Origin: Williamsia sp. DF01-3
GTDB taxonomy: Bacteria > Actinomycetota > Actinomycetes > Mycobacteriales > Mycobacteriaceae
Assembly: GCF_023051145.1 (NCBI RefSeq)
Contig: NZ_JALKFS010000005.1
Span: forward strand, 1,302,001 to 1,366,000
Direction: 5' to 3'
DNA: 64,000 nucleotides
Position numbers and translations under genes: made by a program. Below the pieces are notes generated by a model. It was not told the origin of the DNA. It saw only the letters and a program-made list of their open reading frames with translations, and did not search any database. This document shows, piece after piece, positions 35,388 to 45,127 of this stretch. Numbering within the stretch: position 1 is the stretch's first letter; every line of letters starts with the position of its first letter.

Positions 35388-35987
35388 GTGAGAGCAGCAG
35401 CGACCCCCAAGGGGACGCGCCGAAGGGCGCGATTGATCGCCGCCGCCGGGGAATTGTTTCTGGAAGGCGGTTTTGACGCCGTCCGACATCGGGCGGTGGC
35501 CGACCGAGCGCAGCTTCCGCTTGCCTCCACGACGTATTACTTTGCCTCACTTGAGGATTTGGTTGCCGAGGCAGTGGCGTCCGCCTGTGCGAATGATTGC
35601 GATGCGATCATCGAGAGGGGCCGGGGGCTGACCCGGCGTCGCCGCGGGGCCGAGGCGACGGCCGAAGTACTTGCCGATGTCTTCATCGGGGAGGACACGT
35701 CGCGAGAGCGTCTGACCTGCCGGTTCGAGTCAGTTGTTCTCAGTGCGCGGGTGCCGCGACTGCAACAGGTTCTCATCGACCACCGAAACACGTTGCGTAA
35801 CACTCATTTCGAGGTTCTCGAGAAGTCGGGCCGCAGCACCGATCCCAGTGGGATCGAGCAGTTGATGGCTGTCGAGGACGGTGTGGTGATCGGGGCCCTC
35901 GCCGACTCGGTGGAGGACGTGGTCAAGGTGACCCGCACCGCCCTGAGCGAGGTCATCGACCAACTCGCACCCGTCGCCGCGGTGTGA
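35388..35987 (+). CDS. TetR-family transcriptional regulator
   Basis: A 199-aa regulator starting with GTG. HTH in residues 10-55 (RARLIAAAGELFLEGGF, ADRAQLPLASTTYYFASLEDL). The ligand-binding domain is all-helical with no recognised family. It corresponds to Rv0775 between the esterase and purB. Targets unknown. Confidence 0.88.
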   Translation: MRAAATPKGTRRRARLIAAAGELFLEGGFDAVRHRAVADRAQLPLASTTYYFASLEDLVAEAVASACANDCDAIIERGRGLTRRRRGAEATAEVLADVFIGEDTSRERLTCRFESVVLSARVPRLQQVLIDHRNTLRNTHFEVLEKSGRSTDPSGIEQLMAVEDGVVIGALADSVEDVVKVTRTALSEVIDQLAPVAAV

Positions 35988-36001
35988 TGCGCCGGTCGTG
36001 A

Positions 36002-36026
36002 CCGCCATGTGCGGGGGCCATGGCGG
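36002..36026. terminator. Inverted repeat between TetR gene and purB
   Basis: CCGCCATG at 36002-36009 and CATGGCGG at 36019-36026 are perfect 8-bp arms with a 9-base loop, 14 bp after the TetR stop and 19 bp before purB. No T-run. It may be a terminator or a purB leader element. Confidence 0.35.
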
Positions 36027-36045
36027 ACATGTCGCATAATGAGGC

Positions 36046-37494
36046 GTGTCTGAAACAAAATCGCCGACCGAGAAACCGCGGGTCTCGAACGTCCTGGCCG
36101 GTCGCTATGCGTCGGCAGATCTGGTGCGGTTGTGGTCCGCCGATCACAAGATCGTCCTGGAGCGGCAACTGTGGGTCGCAGTCCTCAAAGCGCAGCAGGA
36201 ACTCGGCGTCGACGTACCCGACGAGGCCATCGCCGACTACGAACGTATGCTCGATCAGATCGACCTGGCCTCCATCGCCGACCGTGAACGGGTCACCCGC
36301 CACGACGTGAAGGCGCGCATCGAGGAGTTCAACGCCCTCGCCGGCCACGAGCACATCCACAAGGGGATGACCAGCCGCGACCTCACCGAGAACGTCGAGC
36401 AATTGCAGATCCTGCGGTCCCTCGAGCACGTACACGCACACGGTGTCGCCACCGCGGCACGCTTGGCCGACCGGGCCGCCCAGTACTCCACGCTGGTGAT
36501 GGCCGGTCGCAGCCACAACGTCGCGGCGCAAGCCACCACCCTCGGCAAGCGATTCGCATCGGCGGCCGACGAACTGCTCATCGCGCTCACCCGCCTTCGC
36601 GAGCTGATCGACCGCTATCCGCTGCGCGGTATCAAGGGCCCGATGGGCACCAGCCAGGACATGCTCGACCTGCTCGACGGAGACGTCGACAAACTGTCCC
36701 AGCTGGAGTCGAAGGTGGCCGACCACCTCGGGTTCTCGAAGTCGTTGACGTCGGTGGGTCAGGTGTACCCGCGATCGCTCGACCACGACGTGGTCTCGGC
36801 GCTGGTCCAGGTGGCTGCCGGACCCTCGTCGTTGGCGCACACCATCCGCCTGATGGCAGGCCATGAGCTGGTCACCGAAGGTTTCCAGGCAGGGCAGGTC
36901 GGCAGTTCGGCGATGCCGCACAAGATGAACACCCGCAGCTGCGAGCGGGTGAACGGGCTCGCAGTGGTGCTCCGCGGCTACGGATCGATGGCTGCGGAAC
37001 TTGCCGGCGCGCAGTGGAACGAGGGCGACGTGTTCTGCTCGGTCGTGCGCCGCGTGGCATTGCCCGACGCCTTCTTCGCCATCGACGGACTGCTCGAGAC
37101 GTTCCTGACGGTGCTCGCCGAGTTCGGTGCCTACCCAGCGGTGATCGCAAAAGAACTCGACCGGTACCTGCCGTTCTTGGCGACCACCAAGGTCCTGATC
37201 GCTTCGGTTCGTGCAGGCGTCGGTCGCGAGGTCGCGCACGAGGCGATCAAGGAGAATGCCGTCGCCGTGGCCCTCGCCATGCGCGAAGACGGTCGCGATC
37301 CCGACCTGCTGGACCGACTGGCCGCCGACGACAGGATCCCACTCGACCGCGCCGGGCTCGACGACGCGCTGGCCGACAAATCGGCATTCATCGGCGCAGC
37401 AGAGCACCAGGTGGCCGACGTCGTCGCTCAGGTGGGCAAACTCGTCGATCAATATCCCGACGCCGCCGGTTATGCGCCGGCACCTATTCTCTGA
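36046..37494 (+). CDS. purB: Adenylosuccinate lyase (PurB)
   Basis: A 482-aa fumarase/aspartase superfamily enzyme acting twice in purine synthesis (SAICAR and adenylosuccinate cleavage). It shows MTSRDLTENVEQLQ, the GKRFASAADELL and RGIKGPMGTSQDML segments and the superfamily signature SSAMPHKMNTRSCERV. GTG start. Length fits the mycobacterial form. A repeat array begins 27 bp after its stop. Confidence 0.96.
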   Translation: MSETKSPTEKPRVSNVLAGRYASADLVRLWSADHKIVLERQLWVAVLKAQQELGVDVPDEAIADYERMLDQIDLASIADRERVTRHDVKARIEEFNALAGHEHIHKGMTSRDLTENVEQLQILRSLEHVHAHGVATAARLADRAAQYSTLVMAGRSHNVAAQATTLGKRFASAADELLIALTRLRELIDRYPLRGIKGPMGTSQDMLDLLDGDVDKLSQLESKVADHLGFSKSLTSVGQVYPRSLDHDVVSALVQVAAGPSSLAHTIRLMAGHELVTEGFQAGQVGSSAMPHKMNTRSCERVNGLAVVLRGYGSMAAELAGAQWNEGDVFCSVVRRVALPDAFFAIDGLLETFLTVLAEFGAYPAVIAKELDRYLPFLATTKVLIASVRAGVGREVAHEAIKENAVAVALAMREDGRDPDLLDRLAADDRIPLDRAGLDDALADKSAFIGAAEHQVADVVAQVGKLVDQYPDAAGYAPAPIL

Positions 37495-37520
37495 CCGTTT
37501 CGCCTGCCGGTTGTGCAAAC

Positions 37521-37578
37521 CCTCCGACTTTGTCGACTTCCTCCGGTTGCAACCGGAGTTTCTGGCTGGAGTCGGAGG
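37521..37578 (+). repeat. 58-bp nested-palindrome repeat, copy 1
   Basis: Outer arms CCTCCGACT and AGTCGGAGG enclose a perfect inner palindrome CTCCGGTTGCAACCGGAG. It lies 27 bp after purB. Copy 2 follows with a 91-bp period. In one frame it reads PSDFVDFLRLQPEFLAGVGG, but no start or ribosome site precedes it, so coding is unlikely. Confidence 0.85.
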
Positions 37579-37611
37579 CTTTGGCGGGCCCGGGTTGCCG
37601 GTTAGGCAGAC

Positions 37612-37669
37612 CCTCCGACTTCGTGGAGTTCCTCCGGTTGCAACCGGAGTTTCTGGCTGGAGTCGGAGG
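37612..37669 (+). repeat. 58-bp nested-palindrome repeat, copy 2
   Basis: Same outer arms and identical inner 18-bp palindrome as copy 1; only a few bases differ between the left arm and the centre. The preceding bases (TTGCCGGTTAGGCAGAC) resemble those before copy 1, so the repeated unit is about 91 bp. Confidence 0.85.
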
Positions 37670-37705
37670 TCCTGCTGTGGGGCGTGAGCGGCGGGTCACG
37701 CAGAC

Positions 37706-37752
37706 CCTCCGGTTTCGTGGACTTCCTCCGGTCGCAGTCGGAGTTCCTGTCC
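37706..37752 (+). repeat. Degenerate third copy of the nested-palindrome repeat
   Basis: Starts CCTCCGGTTTCGTGGACTT, with a centre CTCCGGTCGCAGTCGGAG whose symmetry is partly lost and no right outer arm. It is 94 bp after copy 2 and is preceded by a related CACGCAGAC. Confidence 0.65.
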
Positions 37753-37764
37753 GCCTCGCTGGCA

Positions 37765-38057
37765 CTAATCGGAGTCTGCCTTGTCGGCGTGCCCGAGGTT
37801 CCAGTCCGGCACCGCGATGTCGCGCACGAGTTTCTTCAGAGTGACGACGTCGGGAAACCCGTTGTCGCGCTTGCGCTCCCATACCAGTTGTCCGTCGACC
37901 TCGATGGTGAACACGCCGCCGGTACCTGGCACCAGGGTCACCGACCCCAGTTCGGTACCGAAGGTGTTCAGCAACCCGTTGCCATCCACGACGCCCGAAG
38001 TACCCAGTTGCACTGAGTGCAATAAGTGATGGTGACCGATGCAGCCGATGTGCTCAC
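37765..38057 (-). pseudogene. Rdx/SelW-family thioredoxin-like protein, frameshifted
   Basis: GTG 38057 begins MSTSAASVTITYCTQCNWVL with the CxxC of the Rdx (SelT/SelW/SelH) family, followed by RASWMAT, then the frame ends. The next frame continues LLNTFGTELGSVTLVPGTGG, FTIEVDGQLVWERKRDNGFP and DIAVPDWNLGHADK, the typical rest. One added base in the CCC at 37975-37977 gives a 97-aa protein, the normal size. Such proteins are small redox carriers of uncertain partner. Confidence 0.78.
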
Positions 38058-38144
38058 CGGTTCATTGTGGCAGTCTTCGCAGTCGGCGGATATTCGTGCC
38101 GACAGCGGTAGCGAAGACCACATGACTGCGGACGGGACGGCGAC

Positions 38145-38531
38145 GTGACGGTAGTAGGCCTCGTATTCACCGCGATTGCGGCACTCATCCACGTGTACAT
38201 CTTTGTGCTCGAATCGCTGCGGTGGACGGCACCGGCAACCCGCACGACCTTCGGAACCACAGCCGAGGAAGCCGAAGCGACCAAGGAGATGGCCTTCAAT
38301 CAAGGGTTCTACAACCTGTTCCTGGCGATCGTCACCGCTGTCGGGATCGTGTTGACCCTTGTCGATCACGCCGATGCCGGAGCTGCGCTGGTGTTCGCCA
38401 GCGCTGGGTCGATGGTTGCCGCAGGTCTCGTTCTGCTGATCTCGTCGCCCGAAAAGGGGCGTTCGGCGCTGATCCAGCTGACGCCGCCGGCAATCGGCGT
38501 CGCGGCTCTTGTCGCCGGCCTGGTGTTCTAG
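38145..38531 (+). CDS. DUF1304 family membrane protein
   Basis: A 128-aa protein with four predicted membrane helices. The family signs are [16 protein letters not shown] near the start and [14 protein letters not shown] in the middle. Starts with GTG. Function unknown. Divergent from the Rdx gene and 53 bp upstream of purC. Confidence 0.88.
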   Translation: MTVVGLVFTAIAALIHVYIFVLESLRWTAPATRTTFGTTAEEAEATKEMAFNQGFYNLFLAIVTAVGIVLTLVDHADAGAALVFASAGSMVAAGLVLLISSPEKGRSALIQLTPPAIGVAALVAGLVF

Positions 38532-38584
38532 CGCCACCCGCCCTGGACGTCGAAAGGCGTGCCGGCCCGACTAGCCTGAAAACC

Positions 38585-39478
38585 ATGCGTCCGAGCCTGG
38601 AGTCCTACGAACATCTCGCGGCCGGAAAGGTACGTGACCTCTATTCGATCGACGAGCAGACGATGCTGATGGTGGCATCCGACCGCATCTCTGCCTTCGA
38701 CCACATCCTGCCCACGCCCATCCCTGACAAGGGCCGGGTTCTCACTGCGATGAGCGTCTACTACTTCGGTGCGCTGGGCGTTCCCAACCACCTGGCGGGC
38801 GATCCGACCGACAGTCGCATCCCCGCCGAACTGGTGGGTCGAGCGCTCGTCGTGAAGAAACTCGACATGCTCCCCGTCGAGTGTGTCGCGCGCGGGTACC
38901 TGACCGGATCCGGCCTCCTCGACTACATCGCCACCGGCTCGGTCTGCGGTATCGCCCTCCCGGAGGGGCTCGAGGAGTCGAGCAGACTCCCCGAGCCGAT
39001 CTTCACCCCCGCGACCAAGGCAGACATCGGCCAGCACGACGAGAACGTCAGCTTCGACGCAGTGGTCGCCACCGTCGGCGAAACGCTCGCGCAAAAGCTC
39101 AGAGACCTCACCCTCGACATCTACTCGCGGGGATCTGAGCTGGCGGCAGAGCGTGGAATCATCCTCGCCGACACCAAGTTCGAGTTCGGACTCGACGAAG
39201 AAGGCACCGTTGTCCTCGCCGATGAGGTCTTGACACCGGACAGTTCGCGCTACTGGGACGCGGCGAACTACCGGGCAGGCATGGTGCAGCCCAGTTTCGA
39301 CAAACAGATCGTCCGCAACTGGCTCACCGGCCCCGACTCCGGGTGGGACCGCGATGCAGACAATCCGCCGCCTCCGTTGCCGGACGACGTCGCGCAGCGT
39401 ACCCGTGACCGCTACATCGAAGCTTACGAACGTATTTCAGGTCTGTCATTTGATGACTGGCCGAAGGGAGAGCAGTGA
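38585..39478 (+). CDS. purC: Phosphoribosylaminoimidazole-succinocarboxamide synthase (PurC)
   Basis: A 297-aa SAICAR synthetase joining aspartate to CAIR with ATP. Motifs: [53 protein letters not shown] and [17 protein letters not shown] 38585 is the first start giving family similarity. It overlaps ptrB by 4 bp, as Rv0780/Rv0781 are neighbours. Confidence 0.96.
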   Translation: MRPSLESYEHLAAGKVRDLYSIDEQTMLMVASDRISAFDHILPTPIPDKGRVLTAMSVYYFGALGVPNHLAGDPTDSRIPAELVGRALVVKKLDMLPVECVARGYLTGSGLLDYIATGSVCGIALPEGLEESSRLPEPIFTPATKADIGQHDENVSFDAVVATVGETLAQKLRDLTLDIYSRGSELAAERGIILADTKFEFGLDEEGTVVLADEVLTPDSSRYWDAANYRAGMVQPSFDKQIVRNWLTGPDSGWDRDADNPPPPLPDDVAQRTRDRYIEAYERISGLSFDDWPKGEQ

Positions 39479-41595
39479 CCGACACCTCGCAGGACGCAGC
39501 AGCAGGCGCGCCGCCCGTCGCGAAGAAGATCCCGTTCGAACGCAAACACCACGGAGACACCGTGATCGACCACTACGAGTGGTTGCGCGACAAAGAGGAT
39601 CCCGAGGTCATCGCATTCCTCGAACAACAGAACGAGTACACCACCGCGCACACCGCCGACCTCGCAGATCTCCGCGCGGACATCTACAGCGAGATCAAGG
39701 GCCGCACCCAGGAAACCGACATGTCGGTGCCGACGCGACGCGGTCAGTATTGGTATTACGCACGTACCGAAGAGGGCAGGCAGTACGCACTCAGGGCGCG
39801 GTGCCCGATCGCCGGCCCCGACGACTGGACGCCGCCGACGGTTGAGCCCGGTCAGAGTGTGCAGGGGGAGGACATCCTCCTCGACTCCAACGTCGAGGCC
39901 GAGGGCACCGACTTCTTCAGTCTCGGTGCGCTCTCGGTGAGCGAAGACGGCAATCTGCTGGCGTACAGCGTCGACACAGCTGGTGACGAGCGATACACCA
40001 TGCGGTTCAAGGATCTTCGCACCGGCGAACTGCTCGCCGACGAGATCCGTGACACCGCGCCGGGCGCACTGTGGTCGCTCGATGGCAACCATGTCTTCTA
40101 TCAGACCGTCGACGAGGCATGGCGGCCCGACACCGTCTGGCGTCACGACCTCGGTGCAGGTACGCCCGACGTCAAGGTGTTTTACGAGCCCGACGAGCAG
40201 TACTGGGTGGGGATCGGTGGAACCCGCAGCGACAAGTACCTGATGATCACGCTCGGTTCGAAGATCACCACCGAAGTCCGGATTCTCGACGCCACCGACC
40301 CGACCGGCGAGTTCACCGTGGTGTGGCCCCGTGAAGAGGGAGTCGAGTACGGCGTGGAGCACGCCGTGATCGACGGACGGGACCGCTTCCTGATCCTGCA
40401 CAACAAGAACGCCGAGAACTTCGAGCTGCTCGATGCGCCCGTGGCCGATCCCACCGATACCCGGGTGATGGTCCCGCATGACCCGGAGGTCAGGATCGAG
40501 GATGTCGACGCATTCGCCGGCCAGCTGGTCCTGAGCTATCGGCGAGAAGCGTTGCCGCGGTTGTCCATCGCCCAGCTCAACGGAAGCGGCACGCCGGAGT
40601 TCGTCGAGGTCTCGTTCGACGAGGAGCTCTACTCTGCCGGACTCGGCGGCAACCCCGAATGGGCGGCGCCGCGGCTGCGCATCGGGTACACGAGCTTCAT
40701 CAATCCCACAGAGGTGTTCGATCTCGACGTCGCGACCGGCGAACGGACACTGCTCAAGCGCCAGCAGGTGCTCGGTGACTTCGACCCGGCCGACTATGAG
40801 CAGTACCGTGACTGGGCCACGGCGAGCGACGGCACCAAGATCCCACTCTCGGTGATCCGGCGCCGTGAACACGCCGACGGGCCTGCGCCCACGTTGTTGT
40901 ACGGATACGGCTCCTACGAATCGAGCAACGACCCAGGATTCTCGATCTCACGGTTGTCGCTGCTCGACCGCGGCGTCGTGTTTGTCATCGCCCACATCCG
41001 CGGTGGCGGTGAGATGGGCCGGCATTGGTACGAGACAGGTAAGACCCTCACCAAGAAGAACACCTTCACCGATTTTGTAGCCGCTGCACAACATCTGATC
41101 GACACCGGTGTCACCACCCCCAAGCAGCTGGTCGGTGAGGGCGGTAGCGCCGGCGGCCTGCTGATCGGCGCGGTCGCGAACCTGGCGCCCGAGCTGTTCA
41201 ACGGCATACTCGCGGTGGTCCCGTTCGTGGATCCGCTGACGTCCATCCTCGATCCGTCGTTGCCACTCACCGTCATCGAGTGGGACGAGTGGGGAAACCC
41301 GTTGGCAGACAAGACGGTCTACGAGTACATGAAGTCGTACTCTCCGTATGAGAACGTCGATGCCAAGCCGTACCCGCAGATCCTGGCGGTCACCTCACTC
41401 AACGACACCCGCGTCCTCTACACCGAGGCGGCGAAATGGGTTGCCCGGCTGCAGGACAGCACAACCGGAGATGCGCCGATTCTGTTGAAGACCGAGATGA
41501 AGGCCGGACACGGTGGTGTCAGTGGCCGCTACAAGCAGTGGGAAGAAGTCGCCTTCGAGTACGCGTGGGTACTGCGTCAGACCGGCGCCGTCTGA
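39475..41595 (+). CDS. ptrB: S9 family peptidase (oligopeptidase B / protease II)
   Basis: A 706-aa prolyl-oligopeptidase-type serine peptidase. The N-terminal region to about 80 leads to a seven-bladed propeller (80-400), then the alpha/beta hydrolase domain with [19 protein letters not shown], nucleophile [10 protein letters not shown] and C-terminal His in [10 protein letters not shown]. It cleaves short peptides, mostly after basic residues, in the cytoplasm. The gene is one frame here, while M. tuberculosis has ptrBa and ptrBb split. GTG start inside the purC stop. Confidence 0.93.
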   Translation: MTDTSQDAAAGAPPVAKKIPFERKHHGDTVIDHYEWLRDKEDPEVIAFLEQQNEYTTAHTADLADLRADIYSEIKGRTQETDMSVPTRRGQYWYYARTEEGRQYALRARCPIAGPDDWTPPTVEPGQSVQGEDILLDSNVEAEGTDFFSLGALSVSEDGNLLAYSVDTAGDERYTMRFKDLRTGELLADEIRDTAPGALWSLDGNHVFYQTVDEAWRPDTVWRHDLGAGTPDVKVFYEPDEQYWVGIGGTRSDKYLMITLGSKITTEVRILDATDPTGEFTVVWPREEGVEYGVEHAVIDGRDRFLILHNKNAENFELLDAPVADPTDTRVMVPHDPEVRIEDVDAFAGQLVLSYRREALPRLSIAQLNGSGTPEFVEVSFDEELYSAGLGGNPEWAAPRLRIGYTSFINPTEVFDLDVATGERTLLKRQQVLGDFDPADYEQYRDWATASDGTKIPLSVIRRREHADGPAPTLLYGYGSYESSNDPGFSISRLSLLDRGVVFVIAHIRGGGEMGRHWYETGKTLTKKNTFTDFVAAAQHLIDTGVTTPKQLVGEGGSAGGLLIGAVANLAPELFNGILAVVPFVDPLTSILDPSLPLTVIEWDEWGNPLADKTVYEYMKSYSPYENVDAKPYPQILAVTSLNDTRVLYTEAAKWVARLQDSTTGDAPILLKTEMKAGHGGVSGRYKQWEEVAFEYAWVLRQTGAV

Positions 41596-41611
41596 GAACT
41601 GGACTGCAACA

Positions 41612-41649
41612 AAGCGGCGCGACCCGGCTGGTGCCGGGTCGCGCCGCTT
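41612..41649. terminator. Strong bidirectional terminator between ptrB and emrB
   Basis: A perfect 17-bp stem, AAGCGGCGCGACCCGGC with its complement, around the loop TGGT. A short A-rich CAACA precedes it and GTTTG follows. It lies between convergent genes and can serve both. Confidence 0.88.
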
Positions 41650-41694
41650 GTTTGATCTGAACTGCTTGCCTCACCTGAACCTGCGTCCAGGTGA

Positions 41695-43158
41695 TCAGTG
41701 CATGATCACCGGGGTCTTCGCCTCGATGTCGGCATCGACCGCGTCGTGCACTATCCGCTTGCGCGGCAAGAAGAACGCTGGGATCAGCGTCAGCACGATC
41801 AGCCCGACCGACACGATGAACGTGTCGCCGAAGGCTCCGGCAATGTCGCCGCCGCTCTCGACCGCGCCCTTGACGTTGTTGGCCAAGATCACCGAGATGA
41901 CCGCGGTACCCACCGACCCCGCCGCCTGCTGCACAACGTTCATGAGAGTCGAACCGTCGGGAACCTGAGCCGGATTGAGTGTTGCCAGCGCGGCGGACAT
42001 GATGGGCATCATCGTCATACCCATGCCGAGTCCCTGGACGAACAGAGCCGCGCCGAGGAGCCAGTACGAGGTGTCGGCGCCGATGAAGATGAAGACGCCG
42101 AGTCCGATCGCGATCAGGACGATGCCGGGGATCACCATCTTCCCGGGGCCGTGTTTGTCGGTCAGCCGACCGGCCATCGGCATGGTGAGCATCGCCCCGA
42201 TGCCCTGAGGTGCGATGAGCAGTCCGGTCAAGAGCGTGGTCTCGCCGCGGACGCCGATGTAGTACTGCGGGAACAGCAACATCGCACCGAAGAACGCGAT
42301 CATGAACAGCGACATGGTCACCACCGACCACGACAACTTGCTGTTGGTGAACAGCCGCAGGTCGAGTAGTGGGTTACGGGCCCGTAGCGCATGCACGATG
42401 AACCCGGCAACCAGGATTGCTCCGATCACGGCCGGTATCAGCACCTTTGCGGTCATGAAGGTGCCCTCTTCGGTACTCGAGGAGATGCCGTAGAGGAACA
42501 GCGCCAGACCGGGAGACAGCAGGAGCAGTCCGACGAAGTCGAATGTCGGGCGCGACGTCTCGTTGTCCTTGGGCAGGATCCAGTAGGAGTACGCGAAGGC
42601 GAGTGCACCGATCGGGACGTTGATCAGGAAGATCCAGTGCCAGCTGGCGTACTCGATCAGGGCGCCGCCGATGATCGGCCCGAGGATGGGGCCGAGGAGC
42701 ATCGGGATGCCGAGCACTGCCATCACCGACCCGACCCGAGCCGGGCCTGCCGCCTTGGTCAGGATCATCATGCCGACCGGCATCAACATGCCGCCGCCGA
42801 AACCTTGCAGCACCCGGAAGATGACCAGGGTGCCGATGCTCCAGGCCAGTGCACACAGCACCGAGCCCAGGACGAACAGAACCAGCGACGTCAGATAGAC
42901 CTTTTTGGTGCCGAAACGTGCGGCGGCCCAGCTCGACAGCGGGATGACCGCGGCCAGGGCCAGCGTGTAACCGGTCATCGTCCACGCCGAACCGGCCTGG
43001 TCGGTGCTGAACTCATCCTGGAATGTGTTCTGCGCCACGGACACAACCGTGGTGTCGAGAATCGACATGATCGCGCCGAGCACGACCACGGCCGCGATCT
43101 TGATCACTGCCGGATCGAGCTTGTCGCTCGCACTCGACGTAGTTGACGGTGAGGTCAT
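41695..43158 (-). CDS. emrB: DHA2-family MFS multidrug efflux transporter (EmrB-like)
   Basis: A 487-aa transporter with 14 predicted helices. Motif A region: WTMTGYTLALAAVIPLSSW and RFGTKKVYL; motif C-like GPILGPIIGGALIEY; RVLQGFGGGMLMPVGM in helix 4. It is the Rv0783c position after ptrB. Uses proton motive force to export drugs or dyes. A MarR gene lies 30 bp upstream on the same strand and probably controls the pair. Confidence 0.92.
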   Translation of the reverse strand: MTSPSTTSSASDKLDPAVIKIAAVVVLGAIMSILDTTVVSVAQNTFQDEFSTDQAGSAWTMTGYTLALAAVIPLSSWAAARFGTKKVYLTSLVLFVLGSVLCALAWSIGTLVIFRVLQGFGGGMLMPVGMMILTKAAGPARVGSVMAVLGIPMLLGPILGPIIGGALIEYASWHWIFLINVPIGALAFAYSYWILPKDNETSRPTFDFVGLLLLSPGLALFLYGISSSTEEGTFMTAKVLIPAVIGAILVAGFIVHALRARNPLLDLRLFTNSKLSWSVVTMSLFMIAFFGAMLLFPQYYIGVRGETTLLTGLLIAPQGIGAMLTMPMAGRLTDKHGPGKMVIPGIVLIAIGLGVFIFIGADTSYWLLGAALFVQGLGMGMTMMPIMSAALATLNPAQVPDGSTLMNVVQQAAGSVGTAVISVILANNVKGAVESGGDIAGAFGDTFIVSVGLIVLTLIPAFFLPRKRIVHDAVDADIEAKTPVIMH

Positions 43159-43188
43159 GGGGTCACTTTCTCGATCGTGTTCGAATGT

Positions 43189-43716
43189 CTATCGGGTGGC
43201 GGCCGAGGTCGCGGCTGCCAAACCTTGTGTGGCAGAACCAGTGCGGACGTTGTCGGAGCACATCGGCGTGCTCAGATAGTCGCCGGCAAGGATGGGGAGC
43301 AGGGCACTGTTGAGATCAGCGCGCATGTCGCTCGGGAGTTTCGCGATCACATCACGCACCGAGTCTTCTCGGCGCCGGATGCTCAACGCAACTGCTTTTT
43401 CGCCACCTTCGGCCAGCGAGACCCTCTTGATCCGGCGGTCGTGCTCGTCCTCGCGTCTCGACACCATCGAAAGGCCGACCAGCTTGTCGACGGCACGTCC
43501 GGCGGCAGCGAGAGATAGGTGGAGCTCGTCCGCCAACTCGTTGACCGACAGCGCATTACCGTGCCGGTTGAGGATCAGCAGAGCCTTGTAGTGCGTGAAA
43601 CCCAAGTCCGTCTCGATGAGGTCATCCATCGCGTCGGCGTCGAGCGCGCAGGACAACCGGGTCAGGAACTCGTGCACGGTTCGAAAGGTCTCTTCGACCC
43701 CGCCTGATTGTGACAC
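43189..43716 (-). CDS. MarR-family transcriptional regulator
   Basis: A 175-aa protein with a MarR winged helix (residues 45-115): THYKALLILNRHGNALSVNELADELH in part, AGRAVDKLVGLSMVSRREDEHDRR with the wing. The C-terminal 30 residues are Ser/Ala/Thr-rich and longer than usual. It precedes emrB in the same operon. GTG start. The 100 bp upstream have two TGACAC direct repeats at 43709-43714 region and 43745-43750, possible operator parts. Confidence 0.88.
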   Translation of the reverse strand: MSQSGGVEETFRTVHEFLTRLSCALDADAMDDLIETDLGFTHYKALLILNRHGNALSVNELADELHLSLAAAGRAVDKLVGLSMVSRREDEHDRRIKRVSLAEGGEKAVALSIRRREDSVRDVIAKLPSDMRADLNSALLPILAGDYLSTPMCSDNVRTGSATQGLAAATSAATR

Positions 43717-43833
43717 TGGCTAACGGTAACGCCGACGCAACTATTGACACCAGCGCAACCAACTGTGTTTTCGGTTACATGGTCTGCGCCCGACTGCCGC
43801 CACCGGAAGCCGTCATCGTCGTAACCTGTGTCA

Positions 43834-44322
43834 ATGACCACCGACATCAAGAACATTCCCCTGCGCACACTGTCCGGCGACTCGACCACTCTCGGAGAGT
43901 TCGGCGGCCCCGTCCTCGTGGTGAACGTCGCGAGCAAGTGTGGTCTGACGCCGCAGTACGCCGGCCTCGAGAAGTTGGCCGAGAACTACCGCGATCGTGG
44001 CCTGACGGTGGTGGGTGTGCCCTGCAACCAGTTCATGGGGCAGGAGCCCGGTACCCCCGAGGAGATCGCCACGTTCTGCTCGGCGACCTATGGGGTGACG
44101 TTCCCGCTCCTGGAGAAGACCGATGTGAACGGCGACGACCGCCACCCGCTGTACTCCGAACTCACCAAGGCGTCAGATGCTGATGGCGAAGCCGGTGACA
44201 TCCAGTGGAACTTCGAGAAGTTCCTGCTCAGCGCGGACGGAGAGGTTGTCGGACGGTTCCGTCCGCGGACCGAGCCGGAGGCGACCGAAGTGGTCGAGGC
44301 GATCGAGCGCACGCTCGGATAG
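43834..44322 (+). CDS. Glutathione peroxidase-family thiol peroxidase
   Basis: A 162-aa protein. Peroxidatic Cys in NVASKCGLTPQY, then the conserved GVPCNQFMGQEPG and the Trp-Asn of IQWNFEKFL complete the catalytic set. Bacteria of this order lack glutathione, so it more likely uses thioredoxin or mycothiol-linked partners. ATG 43834 preferred to the GTG 6 bp earlier. Divergent from marR. Confidence 0.92.
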   Translation: MTTDIKNIPLRTLSGDSTTLGEFGGPVLVVNVASKCGLTPQYAGLEKLAENYRDRGLTVVGVPCNQFMGQEPGTPEEIATFCSATYGVTFPLLEKTDVNGDDRHPLYSELTKASDADGEAGDIQWNFEKFLLSADGEVVGRFRPRTEPEATEVVEAIERTLG

Positions 44323-44422
44323 CGGTATCGGGCGTGGGCCGGGACGGTCGCGGGCGCTGATTTTGCGTGTTGTCCACCTGAGGGCAACCGGCTGACCACC
44401 TGCGCCCGCAATACTGGGCGCC

Positions 44423-45127
44423 GTGGCAGGACAACTGATCGTCTCGGTTTCCGGTATCCGTGACACCACCCTTGCGCAGGTCCAGGCCTTCGCCGATGAG
44501 GTGGCCACGCGAGACGTGCCGCTGTCGTTCCTCGCCGCGCCTCGTCTCAAGGGCGGCTACCGCCTGGCCGAGGATGCCGATACCTGCGCATGGCTACGCG
44601 AACGGCGCAGCGGCGACGACGCGGTCGTCTTGCACGGGTACAACCAGGTACCCAGCCGCCGCCGGCGAGCCGAGTTCGCCGAACTCGGAGCGCACGAGGC
44701 CGGTCTGCGACTGCTCGCCGCCGACCGGATGCTCGAGCAGATCGGGCTACGTACCCGGATCTTCGCCGCGCCCCGATGGAATGCGTCGCCAGGCGCCCGC
44801 TCTGCCCTCGCCGGTCGCGGATTCCGTACCAACCTGGGCTTCACCAGCATCGAAGACGTGATGACCGGGACGTCGACCAAAGCGCGAGTCCTCGGTATCG
44901 GCGACGGCTTCTCGGCCGAGTCATGGTGGTGCCGGCTCCTTGTCCGCAACACCGTCCGGGTGGCGCGCCGCGGCGGGGTGGTCCGGCTCTCGGTGGCGGC
45001 CAAACACCTCGGCGAGCCGGTGACGGGCAAGGCCGTTTTCGACTGCATCGACCTCGCCCTACTCCACGGCGCGCAGCCGGTGACGTACCGCAACCTGACG
45101 TCGACCGCGCTGCGACGCGCTGCCTGA
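44423..45127 (+). CDS. DUF2334 polysaccharide deacetylase-like protein
   Basis: A 234-aa NodB-like protein. It starts GTG (MAGQLIVSVSGIRDTT), has DVPLSFLAAPRLKGGY, VVLHGYNQV and IFAAPRWNASPGA, in the usual order of the family. The first His/Asp metal ligand set of true deacetylases is only partly visible, so activity is uncertain. It is the Rv0787 position before purS. Confidence 0.85.
   Translation: MAGQLIVSVSGIRDTTLAQVQAFADEVATRDVPLSFLAAPRLKGGYRLAEDADTCAWLRERRSGDDAVVLHGYNQVPSRRRRAEFAELGAHEAGLRLLAADRMLEQIGLRTRIFAAPRWNASPGARSALAGRGFRTNLGFTSIEDVMTGTSTKARVLGIGDGFSAESWWCRLLVRNTVRVARRGGVVRLSVAAKHLGEPVTGKAVFDCIDLALLHGAQPVTYRNLTSTALRRAA

Noticed and set aside
35953-37518. 521-codon minus-strand frame opposite purB
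   Set aside because: purB is certain; the frame is antisense shadow.
37521-37752. CRISPR array
   Set aside because: Only three units, the repeats are palindromic and 58 bp with very short, similar spacers, and no cas genes are present.
37014-37844. Long open frame across the purB 3' end and repeat array giving a repeated peptide (PSDFV-FLRLQPEFLAGVGG)
   Set aside because: It overlaps purB in another frame, has no ribosome site, and the repeated peptide only reflects the DNA repeat.
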